From Izhakiella capsodis (GTDB taxonomy: Bacteria > Pseudomonadota > Gammaproteobacteria > Enterobacterales > Enterobacteriaceae): a DNA stretch of 64,000 bases. The notes under the pieces are model-generated. The model worked only from the letters and a program-made list of their open reading frames with translations. It was not told where the DNA came from and made no database searches. The DNA is taken from NCBI RefSeq assembly GCF_900115045.1, contig NZ_FOVC01000006.1, positions 128,750 through 192,749 on the forward strand, read 5' to 3'. Of this stretch, positions 19,173-27,303 are shown in pieces (the first letter of the stretch is position 1; every line of letters starts with the position of its first letter). The translations under genes and the position numbers were made by a program.

Positions 19173-19207
19173 AGCCACTGATAAAAATGTCAGTGGCTTT
19201 ATTTTTA
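19173..19207 (+). terminator. Rho-independent terminator after XRE regulator
   Basis: Nine-base perfect stem AGCCACTGA / TCAGTGGCT with loop TAAAAATG, followed by TTATTTTTA, 36 bases after the stop codon of the XRE gene. Confidence 0.9.
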
Positions 19208-19605
19208 TTTCCTTCTGAGTAGCCGTCCGACAAGAGAATGAGCGAGCAGCCAGTCGCGCATCTGAGCTATTCGCCGGCAAATGCTTTGCGCGGAGGCTTG
19301 TATAACTAAGCTTAAGCAGCAATTTTCCATCTATATGCGCTTTTAAACCTAAATGCGTTGTAACGCACTGGGGAAATGATGAAATAACTGTAGCCCTTTA
19401 ACCACATTGTGTTCTTCCGATTTTACTTATCATCCTATTTCATACTGGAAGCTAACTAAAATAGTCGTAAAAAATCAATAAAGACTATAAAATAAACTTA
19501 ACCATATGAAATATATGATTAAAACTAAAACTTGATCGAATTGAAAGTTAGAACTATTTTAGAGATATTCTATCGAATACTATTAAAACCATCAGGAAAT
19601 CCATC
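19208..19605. other. AT-rich spacer (398 bp)
   Basis: No gene found. The last 150 bases are strongly AT-rich and probably include the promoter of the zinc-ribbon gene. Confidence 0.4.
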
Positions 19606-19836
19606 ATGCCAGTGATAAAGCTACATTGCAAAGAGTGTGGCAGTGACCGATTCAGGGCGTCAATGAATTCATTACACGATAATCGTATCGCGCAGATGTA
19701 TTGCGAAAAATGTGCATCACAAGTGGATATTGAGGAGGTCGTATGGTACCAAAATAATTACGTAGCGCCAGGCACCTTACCGCAGGAAGATAACGTTCCC
19801 TTCAGTGATGGCGTTTATATACTACCTGGTGCATAA
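19606..19836 (+). CDS. Small zinc-ribbon protein of unknown function
   Basis: The 76-residue product has two CxxC knuckles, CKEC at residues 8-11 and CEKC at residues 33-36, separated by 21 residues, the layout of a single zinc ribbon. The C-terminal half (VVWYQNNYVAPGTLPQED...) is polar and shows no known motif. A ribosome binding site AGGAAA lies about 7 bases upstream. The ribbon could bind nucleic acid, as in other small ribbon proteins, but nothing here proves that. No operon partner. Confidence 0.6.
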   Translation: MPVIKLHCKECGSDRFRASMNSLHDNRIAQMYCEKCASQVDIEEVVWYQNNYVAPGTLPQEDNVPFSDGVYILPGA

Positions 19837-20528
19837 GTTTTCTTAGATTCTTTTACTACCTGAAGCTTCATAGTGCTGAGACAGCTTATTTCTTAGCATG
19901 GCGTAAGGTTAATTCGAAGAGAATCACGGACACGCTGCCCGCTTAATTTGGGTTTACTACTGTAGACAGGTAAATCAGCCCCAGCCTTACCAGTATTGAC
20001 ATTTACAGCTCATCAGGTGAAACAAACCGCTACGATGCCTGCAATCGTATATGCCCTTATCGTACAAAGTTCACTCCTTATCGCTCAAGGTATTAAAAGT
20101 GCATTTTTGGTCTACATATTACAGCAGAACATCCCAAAATATCCGGTCAGCTTACTACCGAAATCATACAAGGGCTATTCGTAGACACAATGCCGGCATT
20201 TTGAAATTCTGAACTCCGTATCAACAGAATCCCCGCAGAGAAGAACATCAAACAGCCATCCAGAGTGCAAAGGTAAAGAGACACAGAGTACCTTCATAAA
20301 AATATTGAAGGCTTCGGTATGCGAATTTCTCCGAATCAGCCCGCGCCGAGGATAATAATTGAGCAGAACGCGCTGCAGGCTTATGCATATCTGGCGATAG
20401 CAGATAATATCAGAGGCAACAAAGCCACAACGCGAGTAACAATCCGCTTTTTAAAATTAACTTCTATTGCGTATATTGATATTGATCAGGCTATTATGCC
20501 AAATTGAGTCTATTATAGCTTGCGCAGT
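19837..20528. other. Spacer upstream of tRNA pair (692 bp)
   Basis: Short open frames at 19996-20184 and 20319-20507 lack ribosome binding sites and protein-like composition and are not called. A TATTATA -10-like sequence near 20511 followed by GC-rich TTGCGCAG suits a stable-RNA promoter for the tRNAs. Confidence 0.4.
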
Positions 20529-20604
20529 GGGTCGTTAGCTCAGTTGGTAGAGCAGTTGACTCTTAATCAATCGGTCACAGGTTCGAATCCTGTACGACTC
20601 ACCA
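20529..20604 (+). tRNA. tRNA-Lys, anticodon CTT
   Basis: 76 nt including encoded CCA. Acceptor GGGTCGT pairs with ACGACTC (one G-U at position 2-71). The anticodon loop CTCTTAA gives anticodon CTT, reading AAG. The body is nearly identical to E. coli tRNA-Lys(TTT) except for the wobble base and a few stem changes; T-loop TTCGAAT is intact. Confidence 0.95.
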
Positions 20605-20605
20605 C

Positions 20606-20680
<75 letters not shown>

Positions 20681-21055
20681 GACCTGCTTATCTGTAGTCC
20701 AAGACCACCGCCCACATCCATCATTGTTCTCATCCGATTCAACTCTGATTGACTCGTCGATATGAACCTGAATATCCTGACGTTAATTCTCTGTATCTGC
20801 TCCTGCAACGCAACGCTAAAAACTGAAGCCACATACTTGAGCAACGTTCAAAACAAACGCTATAGGGTGAAAATCGCCTACCCAGCGTACCCTTCTCTGC
20901 CGACGGCACTGCCAAGTCTCACGGCGCGAAGCACAGCGAGTGGAGACTGGCCATAAGTAGTTCAATGTCCTGGTAAACCGCTTGTCAAGCTGGATGCCTG
21001 GTGACGTGAAGAAGTCTATTTTCTGCCAGATTAAGAAGGTGCCAGTAAAAACCAT
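20681..21055. other. Spacer between tRNA-Gly and cold-shock block
   Basis: The region just downstream of a tRNA is a common integration site, so I looked for integrase remnants or a repeat of the tRNA 3' end and found neither. Frames at 20762-20956 (+) and 20816-21055 (-) are not protein-like. Confidence 0.4.
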
Positions 21056-21081
21056 AAAAAAAGCATCGCCAAAGCGATGCT
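21056..21081 (-). terminator. Terminator of the CspA-like / YmcF-like transcript
   Basis: On the minus strand GCATCGC-TTTG-GCGATGC followed by a run of T (TTTTTTTAT). It lies about 50 bases after the YmcF-like frame and ends the cold-shock transcript. Confidence 0.9.
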
Positions 21082-21131
21082 ACAGATAACAATCTACTTA
21101 TAAGGTTCTCGTATGAACCTTCTTATAGTTT

Positions 21132-21293
21132 TTAATTCAATTGCCAACTAGCTGGCTTTAAGCGCACCATGATTGATTTGCAAAAAATACATTTCGCACC
21201 ATCGGGGTTCGCTTTAGAAATATCAAATACAGAAGTCCGGTACTGCGAACTACGGCAGTGCGGGCATCTTAAAGAGAGTGAGATTAAAATAAT
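21132..21293 (-). CDS. YmcF-like cold-shock small protein, apparent ATT start
   Basis: Immediately behind the CspA-like gene a frame encodes 53 residues with CPHC (residues 10-13), the phrase SSQYRTSVFDI and GAKCIFCKS, ending in TAA at 21132-21134. This matches the YmcF/YnfQ family of E. coli, small zinc-ribbon-like proteins encoded downstream of csp genes and made after cold shock. Between the upstream in-frame stop and the first CxxC there is no ATG, GTG or TTG; the only reasonable initiators are two consecutive ATT codons at 21293 and 21290. AGGA stands 7 bases before the first. I infer ATT initiation, which I recall being proposed for the E. coli relatives. Confidence 0.75.
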   Translation of the reverse strand: MILISLSLRCPHCRSSQYRTSVFDISKANPDGAKCIFCKSIMVRLKPASWQLN

Positions 21294-21294
21294 C

Positions 21295-21507
21295 TTAAAT
21301 TCCTGTTACATTCGCAGCGGCAGGGCCTTTAGGGCCATTCTCGATTGAGAACTCTACACGCTGGCCTTCATCAAGCGTGCGGAAATCATTACTTTGGATA
21401 GCGGAATAATGAACGAAAACGTCCTTGCTGCCATTCTCAGGTGAAATGAAGCCAAAGCCTTTTTCAGAGTTGAACCATTTAACAGTGCCGGTGATTTTAT
21501 CAGACAT
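21295..21507 (-). CDS. CspA-family cold-shock protein
   Basis: Single cold-shock domain RNA chaperone (70 aa) that melts mRNA secondary structure in the cold. RNP1 KGFGFI is at residues 16-21 and RNP2 VFVHY at residues 30-34. The sequence MSDKITGTVKWFNSEKGFG resembles CspA/B/G/I rather than the housekeeping CspC/E because of its long cspA-like leader and the YmcF-like frame behind it. Promoter and leader are described separately. The paralogue identity cannot be fixed from sequence alone. Confidence 0.95.
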   Translation of the reverse strand: MSDKITGTVKWFNSEKGFGFISPENGSKDVFVHYSAIQSNDFRTLDEGQRVEFSIENGPKGPAAANVTGI

Positions 21508-21699
21508 AATATTTACCTTTATCAGAGAGCCTTTCGGCGACAGAGGCTGAATTGCAGAAACAAATCAAATTCGAATAAAACTCAAAGAGAAAGGCTGAAA
21601 GGCGGCACTAACATAGATGAGAAATAAAAAAACTAATTTTGAAACCGTCTGCTCATCAGACCAACGTGCCATTAACGCACATATAAAATAGCTATGCAA
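21508..21699 (-). promoter_or_regulatory. cspA-type promoter and long 5' leader
   Basis: On the minus strand TTGCAT (21699-21694), 17 bases, then GTTAAT (21676-21671) matches the spacing and -35 of the E. coli cspA promoter. Transcription would start near 21664 and give a leader of about 157 nt, close to the 159 nt of cspA. A cold-box-like TGATGAGCAGA lies at 21658-21648 (8 of 11 to TGACGTACAGA), and TCGCCGAAAGGCTC lies about 20-33 bases before the ATG, as in cspA. These parts are known to form the cold-responsive RNA switch in E. coli; function here is inferred. Confidence 0.8.
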
Positions 21700-22082
21700 G
21701 CTAAAAAATGACGATTCGACCGCAGATTTAAATCCTTAAAACCCGGCATCGTATGTATGCTTATCCGATGCCATAGCGGAAGTGTCATTGCCTGCAAGCC
21801 CAGGCACAGAATAAAGCCGCAGTTCAGCAGGCCTTCCTCTCACTCGTAAACCCGGGTATTTATCTGCTCCCAGTAGCGCAACCTACCGCGGCGGATGGCC
21901 GCCAAAGCGGGCAAAGAAAAGTTGATGCTTACGTTTGAATCTTCCATTCAAAAAACGGGTTCATAAGTTACCGGTTTTTTATCTGTATTACCCGCTATCC
22001 TTTGCGTCGCGCCTCTTTTCTGACCAGGATTTTCATTAAGCCTCAGTGGGGGAGAAGTGAGTTCAGAAATGTTTTATCCTCG
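21700..22082. other. Spacer between cold-shock gene and ymjA
   Basis: No gene found. On the minus strand an AAAAAACCGGT...ACCCGTTTTTT imperfect stem at 21950-21980, about 100 bases after ymjA, could be the terminator of the ymjA transcript. Confidence 0.4.
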
Positions 22083-22328
22083 CTATTCATTGCCCCACTG
22101 ATTGAGAAACATAGCAATTTCATCCATGCGCCCTGCGTCAATCCCCGTGCTTAAGACCATCTCTTTTTGTGCATTCTCGCTGATCTCCTCGTTATTCATC
22201 AGTCGGGTGATGAGCAACTGAAAATAGTACGCCAGGCTGTCACGTTCAGGCTCGCGCACCGGCCAGGCTGTTTCCTCAGAATATTCGTCCACGATATCGT
22301 AAAATTTTAGCGGTATTTTGTCATTCAT
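22083..22328 (-). CDS. ymjA: YmjA family protein (DUF2543)
   Basis: The 81-residue product corresponds along its full length to E. coli YmjA: MNDKIPLKFYDIVDEYSEET at the start, LAYYFQLLITRLMNNEEISE in the centre and RMDEIAMFLNQWGNE at the end. It is acidic, probably helical and cytoplasmic, and has no known function. It lies 18 bases after the CSD protein gene on the same strand, so the two are probably one operon; this context hints at a role in cold or stress adaptation. Confidence 0.9.
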   Translation of the reverse strand: MNDKIPLKFYDIVDEYSEETAWPVREPERDSLAYYFQLLITRLMNNEEISENAQKEMVLSTGIDAGRMDEIAMFLNQWGNE

Positions 22329-22346
22329 AAGTTATCCCAATTTATT

Positions 22347-22823
22347 TCATACCTTGAGCATTTTTACCGTAGCATCCACATCAATCTCATCTTCCGAGAA
22401 GATTAATATTGTGTCATGGAAGGTGGTGATCGCCAGCTTTTTCACCGCACGTATTTCACCCGGTTTAGCGGTTGATTTCGGTCTGATATTCTCCATCAGG
22501 GTGCCTACCGATAGCACCGCATTTTCTTTATCAATACGGGTATCAGCGGGCACATCCTCGCTATATACCAGATAAGACTTGATCGCGGTGAGTTTGAGCC
22601 GCTCACCCGCAATGTAGATATATTTACTCTCCGGTAGCACTTTCACCGCGTAGGCTGACAGCCCTTTGTTGTTGGTCGTCGGTTCAAAAGTTACCGCAGC
22701 ATCTTTCTTGAGATGATCAGGATTGGTCACCTTAACCATATGAAAATAACGGTTATCACCTTTTTCGTCTTTGATGAATCCAAAGCCCTTCTCTTTAAAC
22801 CAGGTTGTGATCGTTCCTTTCAT
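22347..22823 (-). CDS. Cold-shock-domain protein with C-terminal extension
   Basis: I take the start at ATG 22823 (MKGTITTWFKEKGFGFIKD, 158 aa) because it begins at the typical first strand of a cold-shock domain; the longer frame to 22991 adds unlikely sequence. RNP1 KGFGFI is at residues 11-16; RNP2 is degenerate (YFHMVKV instead of FVHYSAI). The domain ends near residue 65. The remaining 90 residues (KYIYIAGERLKLTAIKSYLVY...) match no domain I know and look like a mixed alpha/beta module. It is probably co-transcribed with ymjA. The role, perhaps RNA binding in the cold, is inferred. Confidence 0.8.
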   Translation of the reverse strand: MKGTITTWFKEKGFGFIKDEKGDNRYFHMVKVTNPDHLKKDAAVTFEPTTNNKGLSAYAVKVLPESKYIYIAGERLKLTAIKSYLVYSEDVPADTRIDKENAVLSVGTLMENIRPKSTAKPGEIRAVKKLAITTFHDTILIFSEDEIDVDATVKMLKV

Positions 22824-23260
22824 CGCTGTTTCGCCTACTGGTCGCTTATCTACGTAATTTTGCAGTGCGAAGTGTAATGCACAATGCCAATGCAGACTAC
22901 CTTTAGCGCCTCGTAAACGTCTGGATTGGCGTGAAACGCGCGGATGACATGTTTGGTAATACTTTGCATGTAGAGGGTTCTGCCCGTGCAAACTCAGAGT
23001 TTGGCGCTACTGATATGAAAAAGCATGCTGTTCAGGGCCTGACGGCCCAGGTATGGTGCCGTCCTGCTAATTAATGAACATCGCTTACAAGACTATTACA
23101 GCCAATGACTCTAACCTAATATACCGATAAATATTCTCTTTTTCTTTTGTTGAATCATTGGTGGGGAACAAGCGCTGTTCGCCCTTACACCACCAAATGA
23201 TGAACCAAAGAGAAACCTTTCATCTGCCAGCGGCGATGCGCAGGCTATCAAGAAGCAAAC
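22824..23260. other. Spacer upstream of CSD gene and pseudogene
   Basis: No gene. Contains a complex inverted repeat at 23154-23202: outer arms ATCATTGGTGG and CCACCAAATGAT with inner arms GAACA/TGTTC. Confidence 0.4.
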
Positions 23261-24230
23261 ATGAAATATATAAATTTGGGTTGTACAGGCCTGAAGGTAA
23301 GCCAGTTGTGTCTGAGCTGCATGAGCGATGGAAAACCCTAACCTTTGCCGCAGCAGGTCACAGTGACAGGAAGTCTCACGTTCTCTGCTCCGGCAGGCAT
23401 TGGTGGCCGGCATTAATTTTTTCGACACTGCGGACATCTATTCGGGCGACAGCGTTGAAGGAATTGTCGGCCGGGCCATGCGCGACATGGCTTACCGTGA
23501 CGAGATCGTGAATGCCACTTACGCGTTCTTCCCACAGCGAAACGCGCCAGATGTTGGATTCCTGTCGCGCAAGATCCTGTTCCGGTCGATCGACGATAGA
23601 CTGGTCAGACTGGGGATGGATTATGTCGATCTCTACCAGATCCATCGTTTCGATCACGGCACGCCCGGTAAGGGAAAGATGGCGGCGTTGCATGACATTG
23701 TGGAGGCCGGCAAAGTGCGTTATATAGGTGCTTCACTATGGAGGCATGGAGCTTCGTAAAAGTGCAGCATGTTGCTGAAGGTCACGGCTGGACCCGTTTT
23801 GTGTATATGCAACCGCAGTACACGCTACTTTATCGTGAAGAATAACGCGAGATGCTGCCACAGTACCTGGATCAAGGGGGAAATGTTATCCCTGGAGCCC
23901 GATGGCGCGTGGTAAGTTGACACGAGACTGGAGCGAGAGCACCAGGCGAAGTGAAAACGATGCTTTCGCCATGAAGATCTACCAGAAGGCAGCCACGATG
24001 GATAAGCCTGTGGTCGATGTTGTGAACCATCATAGTGAGTCACAGGCTTATGTTGCGCTCGCCTGGCTGATGTCAAAGCCAGTGATCACTGCCCCACCCA
24101 TGGGGGCGACAAAAACCGAGCATCTCCACAGCACTTGGCGCGTTAGATTTCTGCTTAGCGCTGCGGAGATCACCAAGCTGAAAGCTTTTTATCTGCAGCA
24201 CCCGGTGGATGGCATGATCCCCCCTGCCGG
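23261..24230 (+). pseudogene. Aldo/keto reductase, inactivated by several frameshifts and stops
   Basis: A full-length aldo/keto reductase can be followed in pieces through different frames. The start MKYINLGCTGLKVSQLCLSCMS at 23261 meets a stop near 23341. INFFDTADIYSG (catalytic Asp and Tyr) through LGMDYVDLYQIHRFD to RYIGAS lies at 23400-23745. A shift leads to VAEGHGWTRFVYMQPQYTLLYREE and a stop near 23844. EMLPQYLDQGG, then PMARGKLTRDW and ALAWLMSKPVITAP up to HPVDGM follows to about 24215. A normal family member has about 325-350 residues. At least three disabling changes make the locus non-functional. Confidence 0.88.
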
Positions 24231-24278
24231 CGACTCCGTCGACGCTCACCAGACCATCAGTCGTATAAATTTTGCTCG

Positions 24279-24575
24279 TCACTGGTCCCGTCGTTTTTCG
24301 AAGACGCCTTTGGCAACAGGCAGCGCAGACATGGCATTCGGCCAGCCTGCATAAAACGCAAGATGAGTGATGGCCGCAGCGGCCTGTCCCTGCGTCAGTC
24401 CGCTGTCCATTGCGCGATTCAGGTGATAGGCGATCTCCTCAACATGGCCGTTGCAAATTAACGTAGCTAAAGTGATGAGACTGCGATCGCGTGGAGCAGG
24501 GCCTGGGCGTAGCCACAAGTCACGATACGATATCAGAATGAATGAAGACGACCCGACGCCTGGCGGTCGATACAT
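24279..24575 (-). pseudogene. Carboxymuconolactone decarboxylase family fragment
   Basis: Residues from DLWLRPGPAPRDRSLITLATLI to HLAFYAGWPNAMSALPVAK are the conserved core and C terminus of CMD-family proteins. Such proteins normally carry about 40 more residues before DLWLRPG; here that part is replaced by unrelated sequence (MYRPPGVGSSSF), and the catalytic Cys/His region looks incomplete (C in TLICNG rather than a CxxxH pair). CMD and aldo/keto reductase genes often neighbour each other in enterobacteria, so both pieces may be remains of one lost redox operon. Confidence 0.7.
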
Positions 24576-24664
24576 TTATCTCTATCCAGGGTAAACGAAG
24601 CACCGTCAGCCTCTCCTGCTGAATATCGCCAGCGATTCCCCGACTAAAGAGCTTTACATAACAT

Positions 24665-25918
24665 TCAGCTTCGTTGTAAATCCTGGCCGAAAGCGACCCA
24701 CTTATAAGTGGTCAGCGCTTCCAATCCCATTGGGCCACGGGCATGAAGTTTCTGAGTGCTTACGGCAACTTCAGCGCCGAGGCCGAACTGACCGCCATCA
24801 GTGAAACGCGTGCTGGCGTTGACGAATACTGCCGCCGAGTCCACCTGGGTGACAAAACGTTCAGCGTTGGCGATATTGCGGGTCAGGATCGCGTCAGTGT
24901 GCTGAGTGCTGTATTCGCGAATATGGGCGACCGCATCGTCAATGTCATCCACCAGCTTCACGTTAAGATCAAGCGACAGCCATTCTTCACGGTATTCGCA
25001 GTTCTGCACCGGGCTGACCGTTGCCGGGCCCGGTCGTAACTGCGCGATAACGTTATCGTCCGCATGCAATTTAATGCCCTCCTGTGCCATACGAGCGCAA
25101 AAAGGTGCCAGAAAATGTCCGGCTACATTGCGATGTACCAGCAGAGTTTCCAGCGAATTGCAGGCGCCAGGGCGCTGCTTTTTAGCGTTGACGATAATCG
25201 CCAGCGCCGCCTCGATCTCCATACTCTCATCAACAAAAATATGGCAAACGCCAATGCCACCGGTAATGACAGGGATGGTGGAGTTTTCCCGACATAGCTT
25301 ATGCAGCGCGGCGCCCCCACGCGGGATCAGCATGTCAATGTAGCGATCCAGTTTCAGCATCTGGTTAACCAACTCGCGGTCAGGATTTTCAATAGCCTGA
25401 ACCGCGCTTTTCGGTAAGCCATGTTTTGCCAATGCACGCTGTATAACCTGAACCGTTGCAGCATTAGTGCGGTAGGTTTCTTTACCGCCGCGCAGAATAG
25501 CGGCATTACCGGTTTTCAGGCACAGTGAAGCAACGTCGACAGTGACGTTGGGTCGTGCTTCGTAAATGACGCCGACAACCCCCAACGGCACGCGACGGCG
25601 TTCGATACGCAGGCCGTTATCGAGCAGGCCGCCATCAATTATCTGTCCAATCGGATCGGCCAATCGGCACACCTGGCGCACGTCACTGGCAATGCCCTGT
25701 AAACGGAGCGGATTTAACAGAAGGCGATCAAGCAGTGCCTCGCTCATGCCGTTCTGACGCGCATCCACCAAATCCAGCGCATTCGCACTGAGGATAATAT
25801 GGCTATCTGCTTCAAGCTGATCGGCAATGGTTAACAGTACCTGGTTTTTTTCCGTACTGGAAAGCTGCGCAATATGGTAAGACGCATTCTTTGCAGCCTG
25901 CCCTATCTGTTCAAGCAT
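24665..25918 (-). CDS. proA: Gamma-glutamyl phosphate reductase ProA
   Basis: Second enzyme of proline synthesis: reduces gamma-glutamyl phosphate to glutamate semialdehyde with NADPH. 417 residues, the E. coli length; aldehyde-dehydrogenase fold with catalytic Cys253 in KQRPGACNSLETLL and the conserved GGKETYRTNAA near residue 145 and LGAEVAVSTQKLHARGPMGLEALT near the C terminus. It starts 11 bases after proB, so the unstable intermediate can pass directly between the two enzymes. E. coli has tRNA thrW downstream; it is not found here. Confidence 0.98.
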   Translation of the reverse strand: MLEQIGQAAKNASYHIAQLSSTEKNQVLLTIADQLEADSHIILSANALDLVDARQNGMSEALLDRLLLNPLRLQGIASDVRQVCRLADPIGQIIDGGLLDNGLRIERRRVPLGVVGVIYEARPNVTVDVASLCLKTGNAAILRGGKETYRTNAATVQVIQRALAKHGLPKSAVQAIENPDRELVNQMLKLDRYIDMLIPRGGAALHKLCRENSTIPVITGGIGVCHIFVDESMEIEAALAIIVNAKKQRPGACNSLETLLVHRNVAGHFLAPFCARMAQEGIKLHADDNVIAQLRPGPATVSPVQNCEYREEWLSLDLNVKLVDDIDDAVAHIREYSTQHTDAILTRNIANAERFVTQVDSAAVFVNASTRFTDGGQFGLGAEVAVSTQKLHARGPMGLEALTTYKWVAFGQDLQRS

Positions 25919-25929
25919 TTTTTGCCTCT

Positions 25930-27033
25930 TTAGCTGACGATCATATCATCGCGATGAACAGCAACAGGACCATATTCATAGCCCAGAATAGTGCTGATCT
26001 GCCGGGAGTGATGCCCGGCAATCATCCGCATTGCGTCGCTATTGTAACGCGATACCCCGTGCGCAATATCCAGCCCTTGCAGACTGCGAATACGAATAAC
26101 TTCTCCACGGGAAAAGTTGCCGCTGATTGTACGGACACCTTTCGGCAGCAGAGAGCTGCCGCGCTCAAGAATAGCGCTAATCGCGCCATCATCCACAATG
26201 ATCTCTCCGGCGGGCGGTGCGCCAAATATCCAGCGCTTGCGGTTCTCCAGCGGCGTTTCCATAGCGTGAAAACGGGTGCCGACCGGGGTGCCGGTAATGA
26301 CCTCGGCTATCACACCAGGCTTGCTGCCAGCGGCAATAATGGTATCGATACCGGCGCGGCAGGCAACATCAGCCGCCTGTAGCTTGGTCGCCATACCGCC
26401 GGTGCCGAGGCCAGAGACGCTGTCACCGGCAATGGTGCGCAGCGCGTCATCGATGCTGTGAACGTCGGCAATCAACTCAGCATTGGGGTCATTACGCGGA
26501 TCGCCGGTGAACAATCCCGGCTGATCGGTGAGCAGTAATAATTTGTCTGCCCCGGCGAGGATCGCAGCCAGTGCCGACAGATTATCGTTGTCGCCAACTT
26601 TAATTTCAGCGGTGGCAACCGCGTCATTTTCATTGATAACCGGAACAATATGGTTGTCGAGCAGTGCTCGCAGCGTATCGCGGGCGTTGAGAAAACGTTC
26701 GCGATCTTCCAGGTCGGCACGGGTCAGCAGCATCTGACCAATATGGATACCATAGATAGAAAAAAGTTGCTCCCACAGTTGTATCAAACGACTTTGCCCT
26801 ACTGCAGCCAGCAGCTGTTTTGAGGCGATTGTCGGCGGCAACTCCGGGTAGCCCAGGTGTTCACGCCCCGCAGCCATTGCGCCTGAAGTGACAATCACAA
26901 TCCGATGGCCAGCGGCGTGAAGCCGTGCGCACTGGCGTACCAACTCCACAATATGGGCCCGATTCAACCGACGCGATCCGCCGGTCAGTACGCTGGTCCC
27001 CAGTTTGACGACCAGGGTCTGGCTGCTGCTCAT
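25930..27033 (-). CDS. proB: Glutamate 5-kinase ProB
   Basis: First, feedback-inhibited step of proline synthesis: phosphorylates glutamate with ATP. 367 residues as in E. coli. The amino-acid-kinase domain shows VVKLGTSVLTGG at the start, the proline-sensing region near NENDAVATAEIKVGDNDNLSA (about residues 134-155) and GTGGMATKLQAA; a C-terminal PUA domain spans about residues 275-360 (FSRGEVIRI, DIAHGVSRYNS). Divergent from the porin gene, as proB and phoE are in E. coli. Confidence 0.98.
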   Translation of the reverse strand: MSSSQTLVVKLGTSVLTGGSRRLNRAHIVELVRQCARLHAAGHRIVIVTSGAMAAGREHLGYPELPPTIASKQLLAAVGQSRLIQLWEQLFSIYGIHIGQMLLTRADLEDRERFLNARDTLRALLDNHIVPVINENDAVATAEIKVGDNDNLSALAAILAGADKLLLLTDQPGLFTGDPRNDPNAELIADVHSIDDALRTIAGDSVSGLGTGGMATKLQAADVACRAGIDTIIAAGSKPGVIAEVITGTPVGTRFHAMETPLENRKRWIFGAPPAGEIIVDDGAISAILERGSSLLPKGVRTISGNFSRGEVIRIRSLQGLDIAHGVSRYNSDAMRMIAGHHSRQISTILGYEYGPVAVHRDDMIVS

Positions 27034-27159
27034 TTTGTCCTGCCATAGCTAAAAAAATTTATTGAGCAGACTTTTTATCAGGAGTCGCCGAGGAAACCAA
27101 CTCCTGGCAGGGGAAATGTCAAAATTAGCAGGACAGTTCATAGCCTGAGAAGTTCACGG

Positions 27160-27191
27160 GAAACATATTCTGTAAAAAATTGAAATAAAAA
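27160..27191 (+). promoter_or_regulatory. Candidate regulatory sites upstream of the PhoE-like porin
   Basis: The region between proB and the porin contains GAAACATATT at 27160-27169, similar to OmpR half-sites, directly followed by CTGTAAAAAAT and TGAAATAAAAA (27170-27191), which could be a weak Pho box of two 11-base units. No consensus CTGTCATAAA pair is present. Whether PhoB, OmpR or neither acts here is open. Confidence 0.35.
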
Positions 27192-27303
27192 CGTCAACAA
27201 AAGTAGGTAAACTACCCCCGAAATACCGGACGGATTGGGTACACAAACTGCCGGTATAACAGCCATTTAAGGCATAAAACTACTCATTCGGGATCGATAG
27301 CAA

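Noticed and set aside
20681..21055. Possible integrase or attachment-site remnant next to tRNA-Gly
   Set aside because: No duplicated tRNA 3' end and no integrase motif (R...HxxR...Y) could be found in any frame.
22824..22991. N-terminal extension of the CSD protein
   Set aside because: Arg/His-rich sequence unlike any protein domain; the cold-shock domain begins at 22823.
23902..24354. Independent 150-codon gene
   Set aside because: Its first part is the C-terminal third of the broken aldo/keto reductase and the rest is antisense to the CMD fragment.
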